Source: Lewinella sp038528965 (GTDB lineage Bacteria; Bacteroidota; Bacteroidia; Chitinophagales; Saprospiraceae). From it: a DNA stretch of 64,000 bases. The DNA lies in contig JBCBEC010000012.1 in NCBI GenBank assembly GCA_038528965.1, positions 62,001-126,000 of the forward strand, in the 5' to 3' direction. The first letter of the stretch is position 1. The number at the start of each line of letters is the position of its first letter. Positions 44,554 through 52,929 of the stretch are shown one piece after another. The position numbers were made by a program, and so were the translations under genes. Under the pieces are notes generated by a model. It searched no databases. It was not told where the DNA came from and worked only from the letters and a program-made list of their open reading frames with translations.

Positions 44554-46050
44554 CTAATTCCCTGAAATGACCAATTGACGAGTAATTTTTTGCCCACTCT
44601 CCAAGACCTCCCATTGTAGCCAATAGCTACCCGCCGGGGTGTTCTCAGGGAAGATAAATAGTGGGCTAATCGCGCTTGAATACTGGCGTAGTAACCGCCC
44701 TTGTTGATCAAATAAGCGCACATCAGCGGGGCCAAAATCCCATTCTGCTTTTATCTGGTCGCGAGCAGGATTTGGGTAAACAGCTACACTTAATTGGGGT
44801 GAAATAATAGGATCTACCGAACTAACAGGGTCACCGGCAATAGCACCTCGGCTGGGTGGGGTAGCAAATGTGACCCCAAAGAAATCCGTATTAGGTTCCC
44901 CAAAAGAGAAGCCAGTACCAATAGCGGGGCTACCCATGAGTAGTGTAAAATCTTCTGATCCTACAGCGGTAAATTGGGGATCACCAATCAGCTGCTGCTC
45001 GCTGCTTGTTGGAAGCTGAGGCGTCCAGTTGCCACCGCTGGTATTGTACCAGAGGTTATGCGAAAAAATAAAGGTTTCCGGTAGGGTATTCGGCCCCACA
45101 TTTACTTCCGTAAGGTCTGACTCCAGGTAAATGATGTTGTTGCTGAACTCATTGTTTTGGCAGGGCGGAAAACCGGGCTTAGTGTTTTCTTGTAGGATGC
45201 GTAGTACCCAGTTATCTGGCGAATAAAAGGTGTTGTTGCGAACTACAATATTAGTGGCGCCAACGTAGGCAATAGGAGCCCAGTTATTGATAAATATATT
45301 GGCGTAGACCTCGATGTCGGATGCCTCGTAGGCATTCTCTATTGGATCTGGTAGTGGTGGGCGAAAAAACTGGAGCCCCGTGCTGCCACCCAAATTGAGT
45401 GCCCGCTGCGACATATTTCTGAAGGTATTCCGCCGAATGGTGATGAAGCGAGTACCACCTTTGTTTTGAATACCAGTAACCCCAGCTGCGTCCATTTCAC
45501 AGTCTTGAATGAGGCCCCAGTGGCAGCCTACCATGTCAATGCCTGAGCCTCCCGCACCACCGTTGGTAAAGGTGCAGTCCTCTATTAGAAAACTATCCAA
45601 GCCCGAAAGCTTAAGTAGGTCATTGTTACCACTGGCCGCCATGTCTCTGAAGGTGCAGTTGCGGACTGTGATATGTGCTGCCGGAGTACTGTAATCACCA
45701 CCATCATCGATGTTGATACCGTTGCCGGTCTGCTGTTCTATCGTAATGCCGTTTAGCTCCATATGGCGGCAGTTGACCAAGTGTATCGCTTCAGTACCGC
45801 CCCGAAAAATGGGTGAAGCACCAGGGGTAGCCATGATGACAATAGGGGCAGCAGTAGTACCCTGTACATCAGTCAGGAACTGTGTGCCATCATCAAAGAC
45901 TTGGTCCAGTAGGAGCACGGTATCCCCAGCTTGGAGAACGGCTTCGGTAGCGGATAGGGTAGGGTAATCACCAGCATCACCAACCGTGATGGACTGACTG
46001 ATTGCGAATAGCGGTAAGAGGAATAGGAAAGGTAGAAGTATGGGTTTCAT
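44554..46050 (-). CDS. Secreted right-handed beta-helix protein with T9SS sorting domain
   Basis: 498 residues from the ATG at 46050 (MKPILLPFLFLLPLFAISQS; ATGs at 46077/46056 extend it by 9 or 2). After the signal the parallel beta-helix (~residues 20-320) shows its usual regular rungs: HLVNCRHMELNGITIEQQTG, HITVRNCTFRDMAASGNNDL, SFLIEDCTFTNGGAGGSGID, LIQDCEMDAAGVTGIQNKGG, ITIRRNTFRNMSQRALNLGG, IEVYANIFINNWAPI and NIVVRNNTFYSPDNWVLRIL. The C-terminus is a T9SS type A domain (VAVYPNPARDQIKAEWDFG, PAGSYWLQWEV). Likely a polysaccharide-binding or -degrading surface protein; the catalytic residues of a lyase were not identified. Monocistronic; a palindromic repeat lies at 46117-46191 upstream. 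Confidence 0.88.
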   Translation of the reverse strand: MKPILLPFLFLLPLFAISQSITVGDAGDYPTLSATEAVLQAGDTVLLLDQVFDDGTQFLTDVQGTTAAPIVIMATPGASPIFRGGTEAIHLVNCRHMELNGITIEQQTGNGINIDDGGDYSTPAAHITVRNCTFRDMAASGNNDLLKLSGLDSFLIEDCTFTNGGAGGSGIDMVGCHWGLIQDCEMDAAGVTGIQNKGGTRFITIRRNTFRNMSQRALNLGGSTGLQFFRPPLPDPIENAYEASDIEVYANIFINNWAPIAYVGATNIVVRNNTFYSPDNWVLRILQENTKPGFPPCQNNEFSNNIIYLESDLTEVNVGPNTLPETFIFSHNLWYNTSGGNWTPQLPTSSEQQLIGDPQFTAVGSEDFTLLMGSPAIGTGFSFGEPNTDFFGVTFATPPSRGAIAGDPVSSVDPIISPQLSVAVYPNPARDQIKAEWDFGPADVRLFDQQGRLLRQYSSAISPLFIFPENTPAGSYWLQWEVLESGQKITRQLVISGN

Positions 46051-46116
46051 GAACATCGTTTTTGGGAAGGATAACAAGGTCCTTCTTCAACGAATGCATA
46101 AGCTACTTCCGTATTA

Positions 46117-46191
46117 GTACTATTCCGTTTCGCGGAATTCATTCCGCTTGCAATTCCCACTGCGGAATGAACCCCGCGAAACCAGTGGTAC
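46117..46191. repeat. Inverted repeat with 56-bp palindromic core, copy B
   Basis: Core 46129-46184 (TTCGCGGAATTCATTCCGC ... GCGGAATGAACCCCGCGAA) is 50/56 identical to 41525-41580. Outer GTAC...GTAC arms extend the palindrome (46117-46191). It lies between two minus-strand genes, 5 bp before the end of the TPR gene. Confidence 0.8.
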
Positions 46192-46195
46192 AGGT

Positions 46196-48007
46196 CTAAA
46201 TATTATCCCCCCGCAGCAGTCTAAAACGCTTCCGCGCTTCCACCGCGAAGGTGCTGCTGGAATAGTCAATGAAGAGATTCTCGTAAAGCGTCTTGGCTTT
46301 TTCAGGATCGTTGAGGAACTTTTCGTTGATTTCGGCTAGCGCAAAGAGCGAATTATCCGCGCGGATGTCTTCGGGGAAACGCTCTACAATTTCCTCGTAC
46401 AGTTGGGCGGCTGATTCGTACTCTCTTTTCTTTTGAAACACATTGGCCTTTAAATAGAGAATATCGTCTTCGAGCGAATGTTCTGGGAAGGCCTCCAGCA
46501 GGCTATCCATTTTTACAAAGGCCGCATCAAACTGATTACGGAATACCAATAGGTCGGCATCAGCGTAGGTTTGGAGCGCTACTGCGCTGGTGTCTAGCCC
46601 CAGGTTGTCCATGATAAAGACTGAAAGATCAAGCGCATCATTGGCAATGAGCTTAGATGTGGAGGCCTTTAGGACATCAAATTGAGCTTGCGCCCACTGA
46701 AAATCACCGTTATAGTAGGCCAGGCGGGCATTGCGGAAGCGCGCCTCGTGACCCAGAATATCTTCTTTGTAAGTCTTGTCCACTTGAGAATAGAGTAGAG
46801 TAGACTCCCAAATATCACCCTGCATGAGGTAGTAATCCGCCAGGGCCAATTTGCCACGGGCCTGAATCGAAGGATTGGTGCCAGGGTAGGTAATCATATC
46901 ATCCAGCAGCCCAATGGCGCCGTCCAGCTTGTTCATGTAAATCGCCTGCAGTTCTGCTAGCTCAAGGATGATGGAGGCGGTCGCTTTGTTGTAGCCAAAC
47001 TCTTCGAGGAAGAACATGTACTGCCCTTCCAGTGTCTCCAGTTCCTCCTGGGTGTAAGCGTAGCCATCTACCAGTTTCATGCGACGTATGCGCAGCGCCT
47101 GTTGTTTGGCATCGAGGTACAAGGTAGAGGCCTGGCCTTTTTCTTCCACCAGATAGTCGAAAGCCTGAATGGCGGCGTCGTAATCTTTATCCTCAGCAGC
47201 TACTTCGCCAAGTTCGTAGATGCGGAGGCCGTTTTCATTGAGGCGGCGGTCCAAGGCTTTTACTTGTCGGAAGGCATTACGGTAGTCCTTGCGCTGGACA
47301 AATACCCAAGCCAGTAATTCTGGGAAGACGGGATTCTCATTGCCATCCTGAATGCGTTGGTAGAGTTGCGTCTGCAGCTCGCGATAATCTTCTTCTGATA
47401 GATAGCGTTGAAAAATAATTTGCAGCTGGTTGATCCGGTCCGGGTTTTCGTCCATGGCCTCGAGGTAGGACGAAATCATGGGCTCTGTCTCTCCCATACG
47501 GCGATAAAGATCCCCTTGGTTGTAGGCAAAGATGCGATCATCCCTTAGTAGTTCAGCCCCTTTTTCGTAGGTGCTAATAGCATACGGGTATTTGGTTAGG
47601 CGGATAAAAGCATTGGCAAGACGGGTGACGGAATATTGATCGGCGGGCAGATTTTCGATAGCAAAACTAAACTGCTCCTCTGCTTCAGCATAGCGATTTA
47701 AGCGTTCGAGCAGGCTACCGTAGGAGACGTAGAGCTTAACATTACCATCATTACGCCGAATTTGCCGCTTGAGTACGGCTTCGGCTTCACTATATTCTTC
47801 AAGGGCTAATAAACAATCAAAATAGCGGTCAAAGAAGAAGTCGTTATTGCCGTTCTTCTGGTAGAGTGTGGAGTACATTTCCGCAGCCTTCTCGTATTCG
47901 CCGTTTTGGAAGTATTGCTGGGCCAGGCGGGCATTTTGCGAAAAGCCAATGCTTATGCTGGCTAGGAAGAGTAGTGCAGTAATCAGATATGCTCTTGTCG
48001 TCGTCAT
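46196..48007 (-). CDS. Secreted tetratricopeptide-repeat protein
   Basis: 603 residues. Signal peptide (1-23, ISIGFSQ). At least ten TPR-like helix pairs run through it, e.g. LAQQYFQNGEYEKAAEMYST, AEAEEQFSFAIENLPADQYS, AISTYEKGAELLRDDRIFAY, AIQAFDYLVEEKGQASTLYL, FDAAFVKMDSLLEAFPEHSL and AAQLYEEIVERFPEDIRADN. No catalytic domain. This is a periplasmic or outer-membrane scaffold, similar in layout to long TPR proteins of Bacteroidota; a BamD-type role is not supported, as it lacks the short BamD length and lipobox. Confidence 0.85.
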   Translation of the reverse strand: MTTTRAYLITALLFLASISIGFSQNARLAQQYFQNGEYEKAAEMYSTLYQKNGNNDFFFDRYFDCLLALEEYSEAEAVLKRQIRRNDGNVKLYVSYGSLLERLNRYAEAEEQFSFAIENLPADQYSVTRLANAFIRLTKYPYAISTYEKGAELLRDDRIFAYNQGDLYRRMGETEPMISSYLEAMDENPDRINQLQIIFQRYLSEEDYRELQTQLYQRIQDGNENPVFPELLAWVFVQRKDYRNAFRQVKALDRRLNENGLRIYELGEVAAEDKDYDAAIQAFDYLVEEKGQASTLYLDAKQQALRIRRMKLVDGYAYTQEELETLEGQYMFFLEEFGYNKATASIILELAELQAIYMNKLDGAIGLLDDMITYPGTNPSIQARGKLALADYYLMQGDIWESTLLYSQVDKTYKEDILGHEARFRNARLAYYNGDFQWAQAQFDVLKASTSKLIANDALDLSVFIMDNLGLDTSAVALQTYADADLLVFRNQFDAAFVKMDSLLEAFPEHSLEDDILYLKANVFQKKREYESAAQLYEEIVERFPEDIRADNSLFALAEINEKFLNDPEKAKTLYENLFIDYSSSTFAVEARKRFRLLRGDNI

Positions 48008-48323
48008 GGTCTCTTGCGCTTAAACTGTAGGGGACTAGTATTGACTGTCAATTTTCTCTTTCTTATGCTGGTACAAGATAAGAGGGTATTTTGTCTTTCT
48101 ACCTTCTACTCTTTACCTTCTACTAGGTGAGGCCAATATTTTGCTTTAGAAATGACAATGCCAACTAAGAAGCCTCACTTAATCTAAAACGAAAGTGGTT
48201 TCTAAAAGTTGCTTGCTCGCAGTCGCGAATGATCTGTAGGCTACAAAAAGCAAATGGCTAAGCCACTGTTTGCAGCGACTTAGCCATTTTGGTGAGTATC
48301 CGGAAAAGCTTATCCGGCGATGC
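48008..48323. other. Spacer with dispersed repeat and tonB terminator
   Basis: A divergently oriented short copy of the dispersed element is here: AGAGGGTAT at 48081-48089 and GTCTTTCTAC at 48093-48102 (3-nt spacing, opposite strand to copies 1 and 2), followed by pyrimidine-rich TACCTTCTACTCTTTACC. The rest contains the terminator below and no ORF. Confidence 0.5.
48252..48289 (-). terminator. Rho-independent terminator of tonB
   Basis: AAATGGCTAAG (48252-48262) pairs perfectly with CTTAGCCATTT (48279-48289) around a loop with its own small pairing; minus-strand readout ends in GCTTTTTG. 34 bp after the tonB stop. Confidence 0.8.
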
Positions 48324-49307
48324 TTACTCAAGCTTGAACTTCACAGGTAGGTTGAACTGTACACGTACAGGACGACCACGCTGCTTACCAGGAGTCCATT
48401 TGATACCCTGGGAGTTCATCAGGTTCACTACGCGCAGTGCTTCATCACCACACTGGGCACCAATGTCACGTACTACGCGAGCATCAGTTACAGAACCGTC
48501 TTTCTCTACTACGAAGGTGATTACGGCAGTACCTTCTACACCGTTCTCACGTGCAATCGCAGGATACTTGATGTTCTTGTAGATAAACTTCAGCAATTCT
48601 TGCGAAGCACATTGTTTTTTCTCTGCTTCAGAACCCTTGTTTTCACAACCAGGGAAACGAGGCATCTGCTCTACCACTTTGAAAATTTCTTCCACTGCTG
48701 GTGGCGGTGGAGGAGGTGGTGGAGGAGGTGGTGGCGGTGGTGCGTCATTGGCAATAGGAGCCGGTGGTGGCGCATCATCAGCCGTTACGGACTGGTCCGT
48801 TTGTACTTCGTCTTCCAGGATAGTGTCATCTGGAACCTCTTCGATCACCGGTGGCGGTGGCGGAGGTGGAGGAGGTGGTTCAGCCGTACGTGGTGGCTCT
48901 TCCATGATAATGTCATCCTCCAATTCAAGGGCACCTTCTGGAATGATAATCTTGTCTTCCAGGTTAGACCAACCAAAAGCCATTACAGCTAAGGCGATCG
49001 CGACAACTAAGCCCAGGTTGAAAAACGTACCGCTGAGTTTGAAAGCATCAACGTTTTCGTACTTGGTGCGGTTTGCGTATGGGCTGCCCTCATCACTTAG
49101 GCTACCCGCCAGTCCTTTTTCAGTTTGTGAGCGGAAGTATGAACGCATACGGAAGCCCAAGAAAACCAAGCCGGCGATGAGTAAGAGTAGCAATAAAAGT
49201 AGTGCCTGGCTGTTTGCCCAGAAACCACCCTCAAAGCCCATCTGTATCTTCATCAAGAGGACCGGAAAGGAACCCAAACCACCCTTCATTAGTAAAAGCA
49301 TAGACAT
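48324..49307 (-). CDS. TonB-like energy transducer with two membrane spans and polyproline linker
   Basis: 327 residues. Two hydrophobic spans, ~35-52 (ALLLLLLLLIAGLVFLGF) and ~94-112 (FFNLGLVVAIALAVMAFGW), are followed by an acidic/proline region with runs of 10 (144-153) and 14 (190-203) prolines, and a TonB_C domain from ~233 (ASQELLKFIYKNIKYPAIAR, GVEGTAVITFVVEKDGSV, NLPVKFKLE). Normal TonB has one span; the extra ~90 residues at the front are unusual. It probably energises TonB-dependent receptors such as those at 55426 and 58419. vanZ ends 15 bp upstream, so it is cotranscribed with it. Alternative starts downstream (Met19, Met23) are possible. Confidence 0.85.
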   Translation of the reverse strand: MSMLLLMKGGLGSFPVLLMKIQMGFEGGFWANSQALLLLLLLLIAGLVFLGFRMRSYFRSQTEKGLAGSLSDEGSPYANRTKYENVDAFKLSGTFFNLGLVVAIALAVMAFGWSNLEDKIIIPEGALELEDDIIMEEPPRTAEPPPPPPPPPPVIEEVPDDTILEDEVQTDQSVTADDAPPPAPIANDAPPPPPPPPPPPPPPAVEEIFKVVEQMPRFPGCENKGSEAEKKQCASQELLKFIYKNIKYPAIARENGVEGTAVITFVVEKDGSVTDARVVRDIGAQCGDEALRVVNLMNSQGIKWTPGKQRGRPVRVQFNLPVKFKLE

Positions 49308-49322
49308 GCGAAAAGGGTTTGT

Positions 49323-49700
49323 TTATGAATGATTAATTAATTTCAAAAATAGTAGCGCTGCGAAAGCGCCGATAATATTAGCAACAATGTCCCAGATTTC
49401 AAAATAGCGCCCCGGGAAAAAGGCATACTGGATCACCTCCATTGCAATTCCGTAAACGCTAGCAATCGTGAAACTGAGCCACCGATTTTGCCCGACACGG
49501 GCAGTGTAAGGAACAAGCGAATAGAATAATCCTACCGTAAAGATACCATACACCGCAGCATGACCAAACTTATCGGGTGTCATTAGCCACTCGATTTTAG
49601 GCAGTTGTGGCCCTGGCATTGTGGATAAAACCAAGATAACCACCGCCCAAAGGATTGTCAAAATCTGGTATAACAAAGAACTATGCCGGGCTAGATGCAT
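49323..49700 (-). CDS. VanZ family membrane protein
   Basis: 125 residues, four hydrophobic helices. Family core: DKFGHAAVYGIFTVGLFYSL and ASVYGIAMEVIQYAFFPGRY with the FEIWDIVANIIGA loop; the HAAVYG and E-Q-F/P-G-R motif pattern matches VanZ-type proteins. Function poorly known; a phospholipid or undecaprenyl-related role has been suggested for the family. Likely cotranscribed with tonB (15-bp gap), with a striking palindrome 86 bp upstream. Confidence 0.85.
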   Translation of the reverse strand: MHLARHSSLLYQILTILWAVVILVLSTMPGPQLPKIEWLMTPDKFGHAAVYGIFTVGLFYSLVPYTARVGQNRWLSFTIASVYGIAMEVIQYAFFPGRYFEIWDIVANIIGAFAALLFLKLINHS

Positions 49701-49785
49701 CCCCTTAATTTTTTGGTGTGCAGTGGTATGAGAAAAAATGATTTTTTTCTAAGCGGTTATCTCAAAAGGCAAATCTTATCTAATA

Positions 49786-49818
49786 ATGTTTACTAAACTT
49801 TTGAAGTTTAGTAAACAT
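49786..49818. promoter_or_regulatory. 15-bp perfect inverted repeat upstream of vanZ-tonB, candidate operator
   Basis: Arms ATGTTTACTAAACTT (49786-49800) and AAGTTTAGTAAACAT (49804-49818), 3-nt centre. No T-run follows, and the position between two promoters' worth of spacer suits repressor binding. Regulator and ligand unknown. Confidence 0.5.
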
Positions 49819-49841
49819 CGGACATATTATCAAAAAACAAA

Positions 49842-49884
49842 AGCGCTCATGAGACTTTGCACGATTACGTGCTGCTCATGAGCG
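49842..49884 (-). terminator. Rho-independent terminator of citrate synthase-gcvH operon
   Basis: GCGCTCATGAG (49842-49852) and CTCATGAGCGC (49874-49884), perfect 11-bp arms, T-rich tail on the minus strand (GCGCTTTTGTTTTTTG), 27 bp after the gcvH stop. Confidence 0.85.
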
Positions 49885-49910
49885 CCTTTTCTTCTGTTGC
49901 GAAAGAAGCT

Positions 49911-50300
49911 TTAGGAGATGAGTGACTCGTAAGCTTCGGCCGTTAGCAAATTGTCAACTTCACTTGGCTCTGACATCTTCACTTTGATAATCCATCCTTC
50001 CCCATACGGGTCTTCATTGATAAGTGTCGGATTATCGCCTTCGCTTTCATCCAATTGCGGATTGAATTCAATGATTTCTCCACTTATAGGCATGTAGAGG
50101 TCGGATGTAGTTTTAACTGCTTCCACAGCACCAAAGGTTTCACTGGCGCTGATGGTTTCACCTACAGTTTCTACTTCTACATACACTAGTTCGTCCAGCT
50201 CTTTTTGAGCGTAATCAGTAATACCAACGATCGCAACATCTCCTTCTACCCGCACCCACTCGTGGTCATCTGTGTAACGGAGTTCCTTAGGAATATTCAT
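49911..50300 (-). CDS. gcvH: Glycine cleavage system H protein
   Basis: 129 residues, full length. The lipoyl-lysine is Lys63 in FGAVEAVKTTSDLYMPISG (canonical VESVKxxSD context). YTDDHEWVRVEGDVAIVGIT and the C-terminal IKVKMSEPSEVDNLLTAEAY fit the family. It carries the aminomethyl group between P-, T- and L-proteins. Only 6 bp after citrate synthase, so the two are cotranscribed; the other gcv genes are elsewhere. Confidence 0.96.
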   Translation of the reverse strand: MNIPKELRYTDDHEWVRVEGDVAIVGITDYAQKELDELVYVEVETVGETISASETFGAVEAVKTTSDLYMPISGEIIEFNPQLDESEGDNPTLINEDPYGEGWIIKVKMSEPSEVDNLLTAEAYESLIS

Positions 50301-50306
50301 GATTGC

Positions 50307-51623
50307 TTAAGCTTCAGTTTGTTCTGCAATGAAATTCTTCACCCATTCGCTAGTCAACGATTTTGGGCGCTCGAGAGGCATACCCATAGCTCTTGACCAA
50401 CAACCAGCAGCAAGTACACCCAGTGCGCGGGATACCCCGAAGAGCACCGTGTAGAAGCTGTAGTCGGTGAGGCCATAATGTACTAAAATAGCACCAGAGT
50501 GGGCGTCTACATTTGGCCAAGGGTTCTTCACTTTGCCAAGGCCACCTAAAATTTCGGGCACCACGTCAAAGATTTTCCAAACCACCTGTACGATGTCATT
50601 ATCCGCCAAGTACTTCTCAGCGTATACCTTCTGAGCCGTAAAGCGAGGGTCTGGTTGGCGCAGTACTGCGTGGCCGTACCCCGGAATTACTTTACCTTCT
50701 GAAAGTGTCTTATTGACGTAAGCAGCAATTTGCTCTTTGGTTGGCTTTTGAGTACCTAACTCTTGCAGCATTTCGAAGATCCACTTGATAACTTCCTGAT
50801 TGGCCAGTCCGTGTAGTGGGCCAGCTAGAGAAGTCATACCTCCCGCAAACGATAAGTAAGGGTCGCTGAGGGTAGATCCAACAAGGTGTGCGGTGTGGGC
50901 TGAGGCATTGCCGCCTTCGTGGTCGGCGTGGATGGTCATGTAAAGGCGCATCAGGCTCTTGAAGCCATCGTCATCAATACCCAACATGTGCGCGAAGTTG
51001 CCAGCCCAGTCGAGGCTTGGGTCTGGCAAGATGTGCTTACCATCACAGAAGGTGCGGCGATACACATAAGATGCTACCCGTGGTAAGCGGGCAATGATAT
51101 TGAGTGTGTCTTCGTAGATGGGGTCCCAGTAGTCGACTTTGGACATCCCTTCAGCATAGCGCTGGGCGAAAACACTTTCGGTTTGCATAGAGGTAATCGC
51201 CAGGATAAACTGCGTCATTGGGTGCGTATCCGTTGGCAGGCTATCTAGCATAGCAAAAGTGTGCGCGGGGACGGTTGCCCGCATGGTGAGCTGGTCGCTC
51301 AACCACTGTACTTCTTCTTTTGTAGGGATTTCTCCTACCAGCATCAACCAGAAGAGGCCTTCCGGATAGGGCTCGCCCCGTTCGTCATCGGGCAGGAGTT
51401 CCTGCAATTGAGGAATAGAATAACCGCGGAAACGAATGCCTTCGTAAGCATCCAGCTGGGATGTTTCCCAGATCATCATTTTGATACCGCGTGCGCCGCC
51501 GAATGCTTGGCGCAATTTTACTTCATCCAGTTTTTTGTCGCCATGCTCTTTTAGCAGGGCTTTCATTTCTTTGGCGAGGGCTGAAGCCTTTTCGTAAAAT
51601 CTCTGTTTGAGAAGATCCTCCAT
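50307..51623 (-). CDS. gltA: Citrate synthase, eukaryote-type
   Basis: 438 residues. It follows the animal mitochondrial enzyme almost throughout: EGIRFRGYSIPQLQ, EGLFWLMLVGEIPT, IHADHEGGNASAHTAHLVGS, LAGPLHGLANQEV, VIPGYGHAVLR, KNPWPNVDAHSGAIL and YTVLFGVSRALGVLA. Catalytic residues are His271, His318 and Asp373, equal to pig His274/His320/Asp375. The leader (mitochondrial) part is missing, replaced by a bacterial-style helix. Condenses acetyl-CoA with oxaloacetate to start the TCA cycle. The usual bacterial GltA sequence is not what is seen here; some Bacteroidota are known to have this type. Operon with gcvH. Confidence 0.96.
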   Translation of the reverse strand: MEDLLKQRFYEKASALAKEMKALLKEHGDKKLDEVKLRQAFGGARGIKMMIWETSQLDAYEGIRFRGYSIPQLQELLPDDERGEPYPEGLFWLMLVGEIPTKEEVQWLSDQLTMRATVPAHTFAMLDSLPTDTHPMTQFILAITSMQTESVFAQRYAEGMSKVDYWDPIYEDTLNIIARLPRVASYVYRRTFCDGKHILPDPSLDWAGNFAHMLGIDDDGFKSLMRLYMTIHADHEGGNASAHTAHLVGSTLSDPYLSFAGGMTSLAGPLHGLANQEVIKWIFEMLQELGTQKPTKEQIAAYVNKTLSEGKVIPGYGHAVLRQPDPRFTAQKVYAEKYLADNDIVQVVWKIFDVVPEILGGLGKVKNPWPNVDAHSGAILVHYGLTDYSFYTVLFGVSRALGVLAAGCWSRAMGMPLERPKSLTSEWVKNFIAEQTEA

Positions 51624-51698
51624 TTATTATTCTTAGCGTTAAAGTTATTTTTCACTCTTAATATGAAAAGTACCTGATGCAGCTTTTAGTTCGCCCCC

Positions 51699-52103
51699 TT
51701 ATCCTCTTTCGAGTAGCATCAGCTCAATCTCCTCTTTAGGCTTTCCTTGCTCTTGCATTTGACGAATTAGATTGCTGGTGGTCATACGGTACTGACGCAG
51801 GTCTTCGTCCAAGGTCATACGCTGCTCTTTGTCCAAGATTTGGCGAATGTTACCATCAATATGGGTGCGAATATCTTGCTTCTTTTGCAAGTACAGGCGG
51901 TAGTCTGATTCACGTAGTACTTCGATCTCCGCCAGGTTGCGAGCCCGACGTTCTTCGATGACGTACATTTGTTCTACCTGATCAGGGCGCAGTTCAAAGT
52001 GAGCCGTCTGCCGGGCTACTGCTTCTTCGATGGCAGGTGAGCGATCTTGTGCCCACAGGCTACTTCCAGCAAGTACGAAAAGGATGAACAGTTTGATTTT
52101 CAT
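51699..52103 (-). CDS. Small periplasmic helical protein, Spy/CpxP-like
   Basis: 134 residues from the ATG at 52103 (MKIKLFILFVLAGSSLWAQ, signal peptide); the ATG at 52157 would place the signal 18 residues in. The mature part is highly helical and basic/acidic with LRPDQVEQMYVIEERRARNL and ILDKEQRMTLDEDLRQYRMT, the LTxxQ-like pattern of Spy/CpxP/ZraP chaperones. Assignment as Spy-like is weak. Single gene, divergent from the DUF3109 gene at 52342. Confidence 0.7.
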   Translation of the reverse strand: MKIKLFILFVLAGSSLWAQDRSPAIEEAVARQTAHFELRPDQVEQMYVIEERRARNLAEIEVLRESDYRLYLQKKQDIRTHIDGNIRQILDKEQRMTLDEDLRQYRMTTSNLIRQMQEQGKPKEEIELMLLERG

Positions 52104-52341
52104 AGTTGATAGCTTTACGATACCGTTTGGAGCAGACGCGATTTCGTCTTTCCTCACTTCATCAGCGCCGGCATAAAAACGGAGGTATAGTAAAAAAGAG
52201 GCGGAAGGGAAGGACTAGATGGAAAGTCCACCCAGGATTCCTTTCGTCTTTGTGTTATACGAGGAGCTAAAGTACGATAAAAGTGGGGAAGAATGCTTAA
52301 TTGTTCTGCATATTTGCACTACAGAAGTAATTATTCTGACA

Positions 52342-52929
52342 ATGATTATTATCCAGGGTAAAATCGTTAGTGATGAGTTGGTCGAGGAGCAGTTTCTCTG
52401 CAATCTAGATGCCTGTAAAGGTGCCTGTTGTTGGGAGGGAGATGCGGGTGCGCCTCTGGAAAATGAAGAGCTAGCTATCCTTGAAGATATTCAGGAAGCC
52501 ATCCAACCCTATCTTAGCCCAGCAGGTAAAGTGGCTATTCAAAAAGAAGGTATCTACACCTTTGATGAAGAAGACGACACTTTTCGTACCCCCCTTATTA
52601 ATAATGGTCCCTGTGCCTACATGACGCTGGATAAAATGGGCAAAGCGCAATGCGGAATTGAGAAGGCTTGGCAGGATAAGAAGATTGATTTCCGTAAACC
52701 TGTATCCTGCCATTTGTATCCAGTGCGTATTACAAGCAATCCACAAAACGACTTTGAAGCCTTAAATTATGATCGTTGGGATATTTGCGGCGCGGCTTGT
52801 GAGAAAGGAAAACAAGCCCAATTACCTATTTATCAGTTTGTAAAAGAGGCACTTATACGGAAGTATGGAGAGGAGTTTTACGACGAATTGGACCACTACG
52901 CGCAACACACAAAACAAGAAAATTTATAA
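52342..52929 (+). CDS. DUF3109 family protein
   Basis: 195 residues from the ATG at 52342 (MIIIQGKIVSDELV); an in-frame ATG at 52219 adds 41 residues with no family match. The eight or so cysteines (FLCNLDACKGACCWEGDAGA, CAYM, CGIEKAW, CHLYP, CGAACEKG) form the YkgJ/DUF3109 metal- or Fe-S-binding pattern. Function unknown. It is followed by hairpins (53025-53170), likely its transcript end. Confidence 0.92.
   Translation: MIIIQGKIVSDELVEEQFLCNLDACKGACCWEGDAGAPLENEELAILEDIQEAIQPYLSPAGKVAIQKEGIYTFDEEDDTFRTPLINNGPCAYMTLDKMGKAQCGIEKAWQDKKIDFRKPVSCHLYPVRITSNPQNDFEALNYDRWDICGAACEKGKQAQLPIYQFVKEALIRKYGEEFYDELDHYAQHTKQENL

Noticed and set aside
48600..49332. Gly/Trp-rich plus-strand frames over tonB
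   Set aside because: They are reverse reading of the polyproline region (CCN/GGN repeats) and have no independent support.
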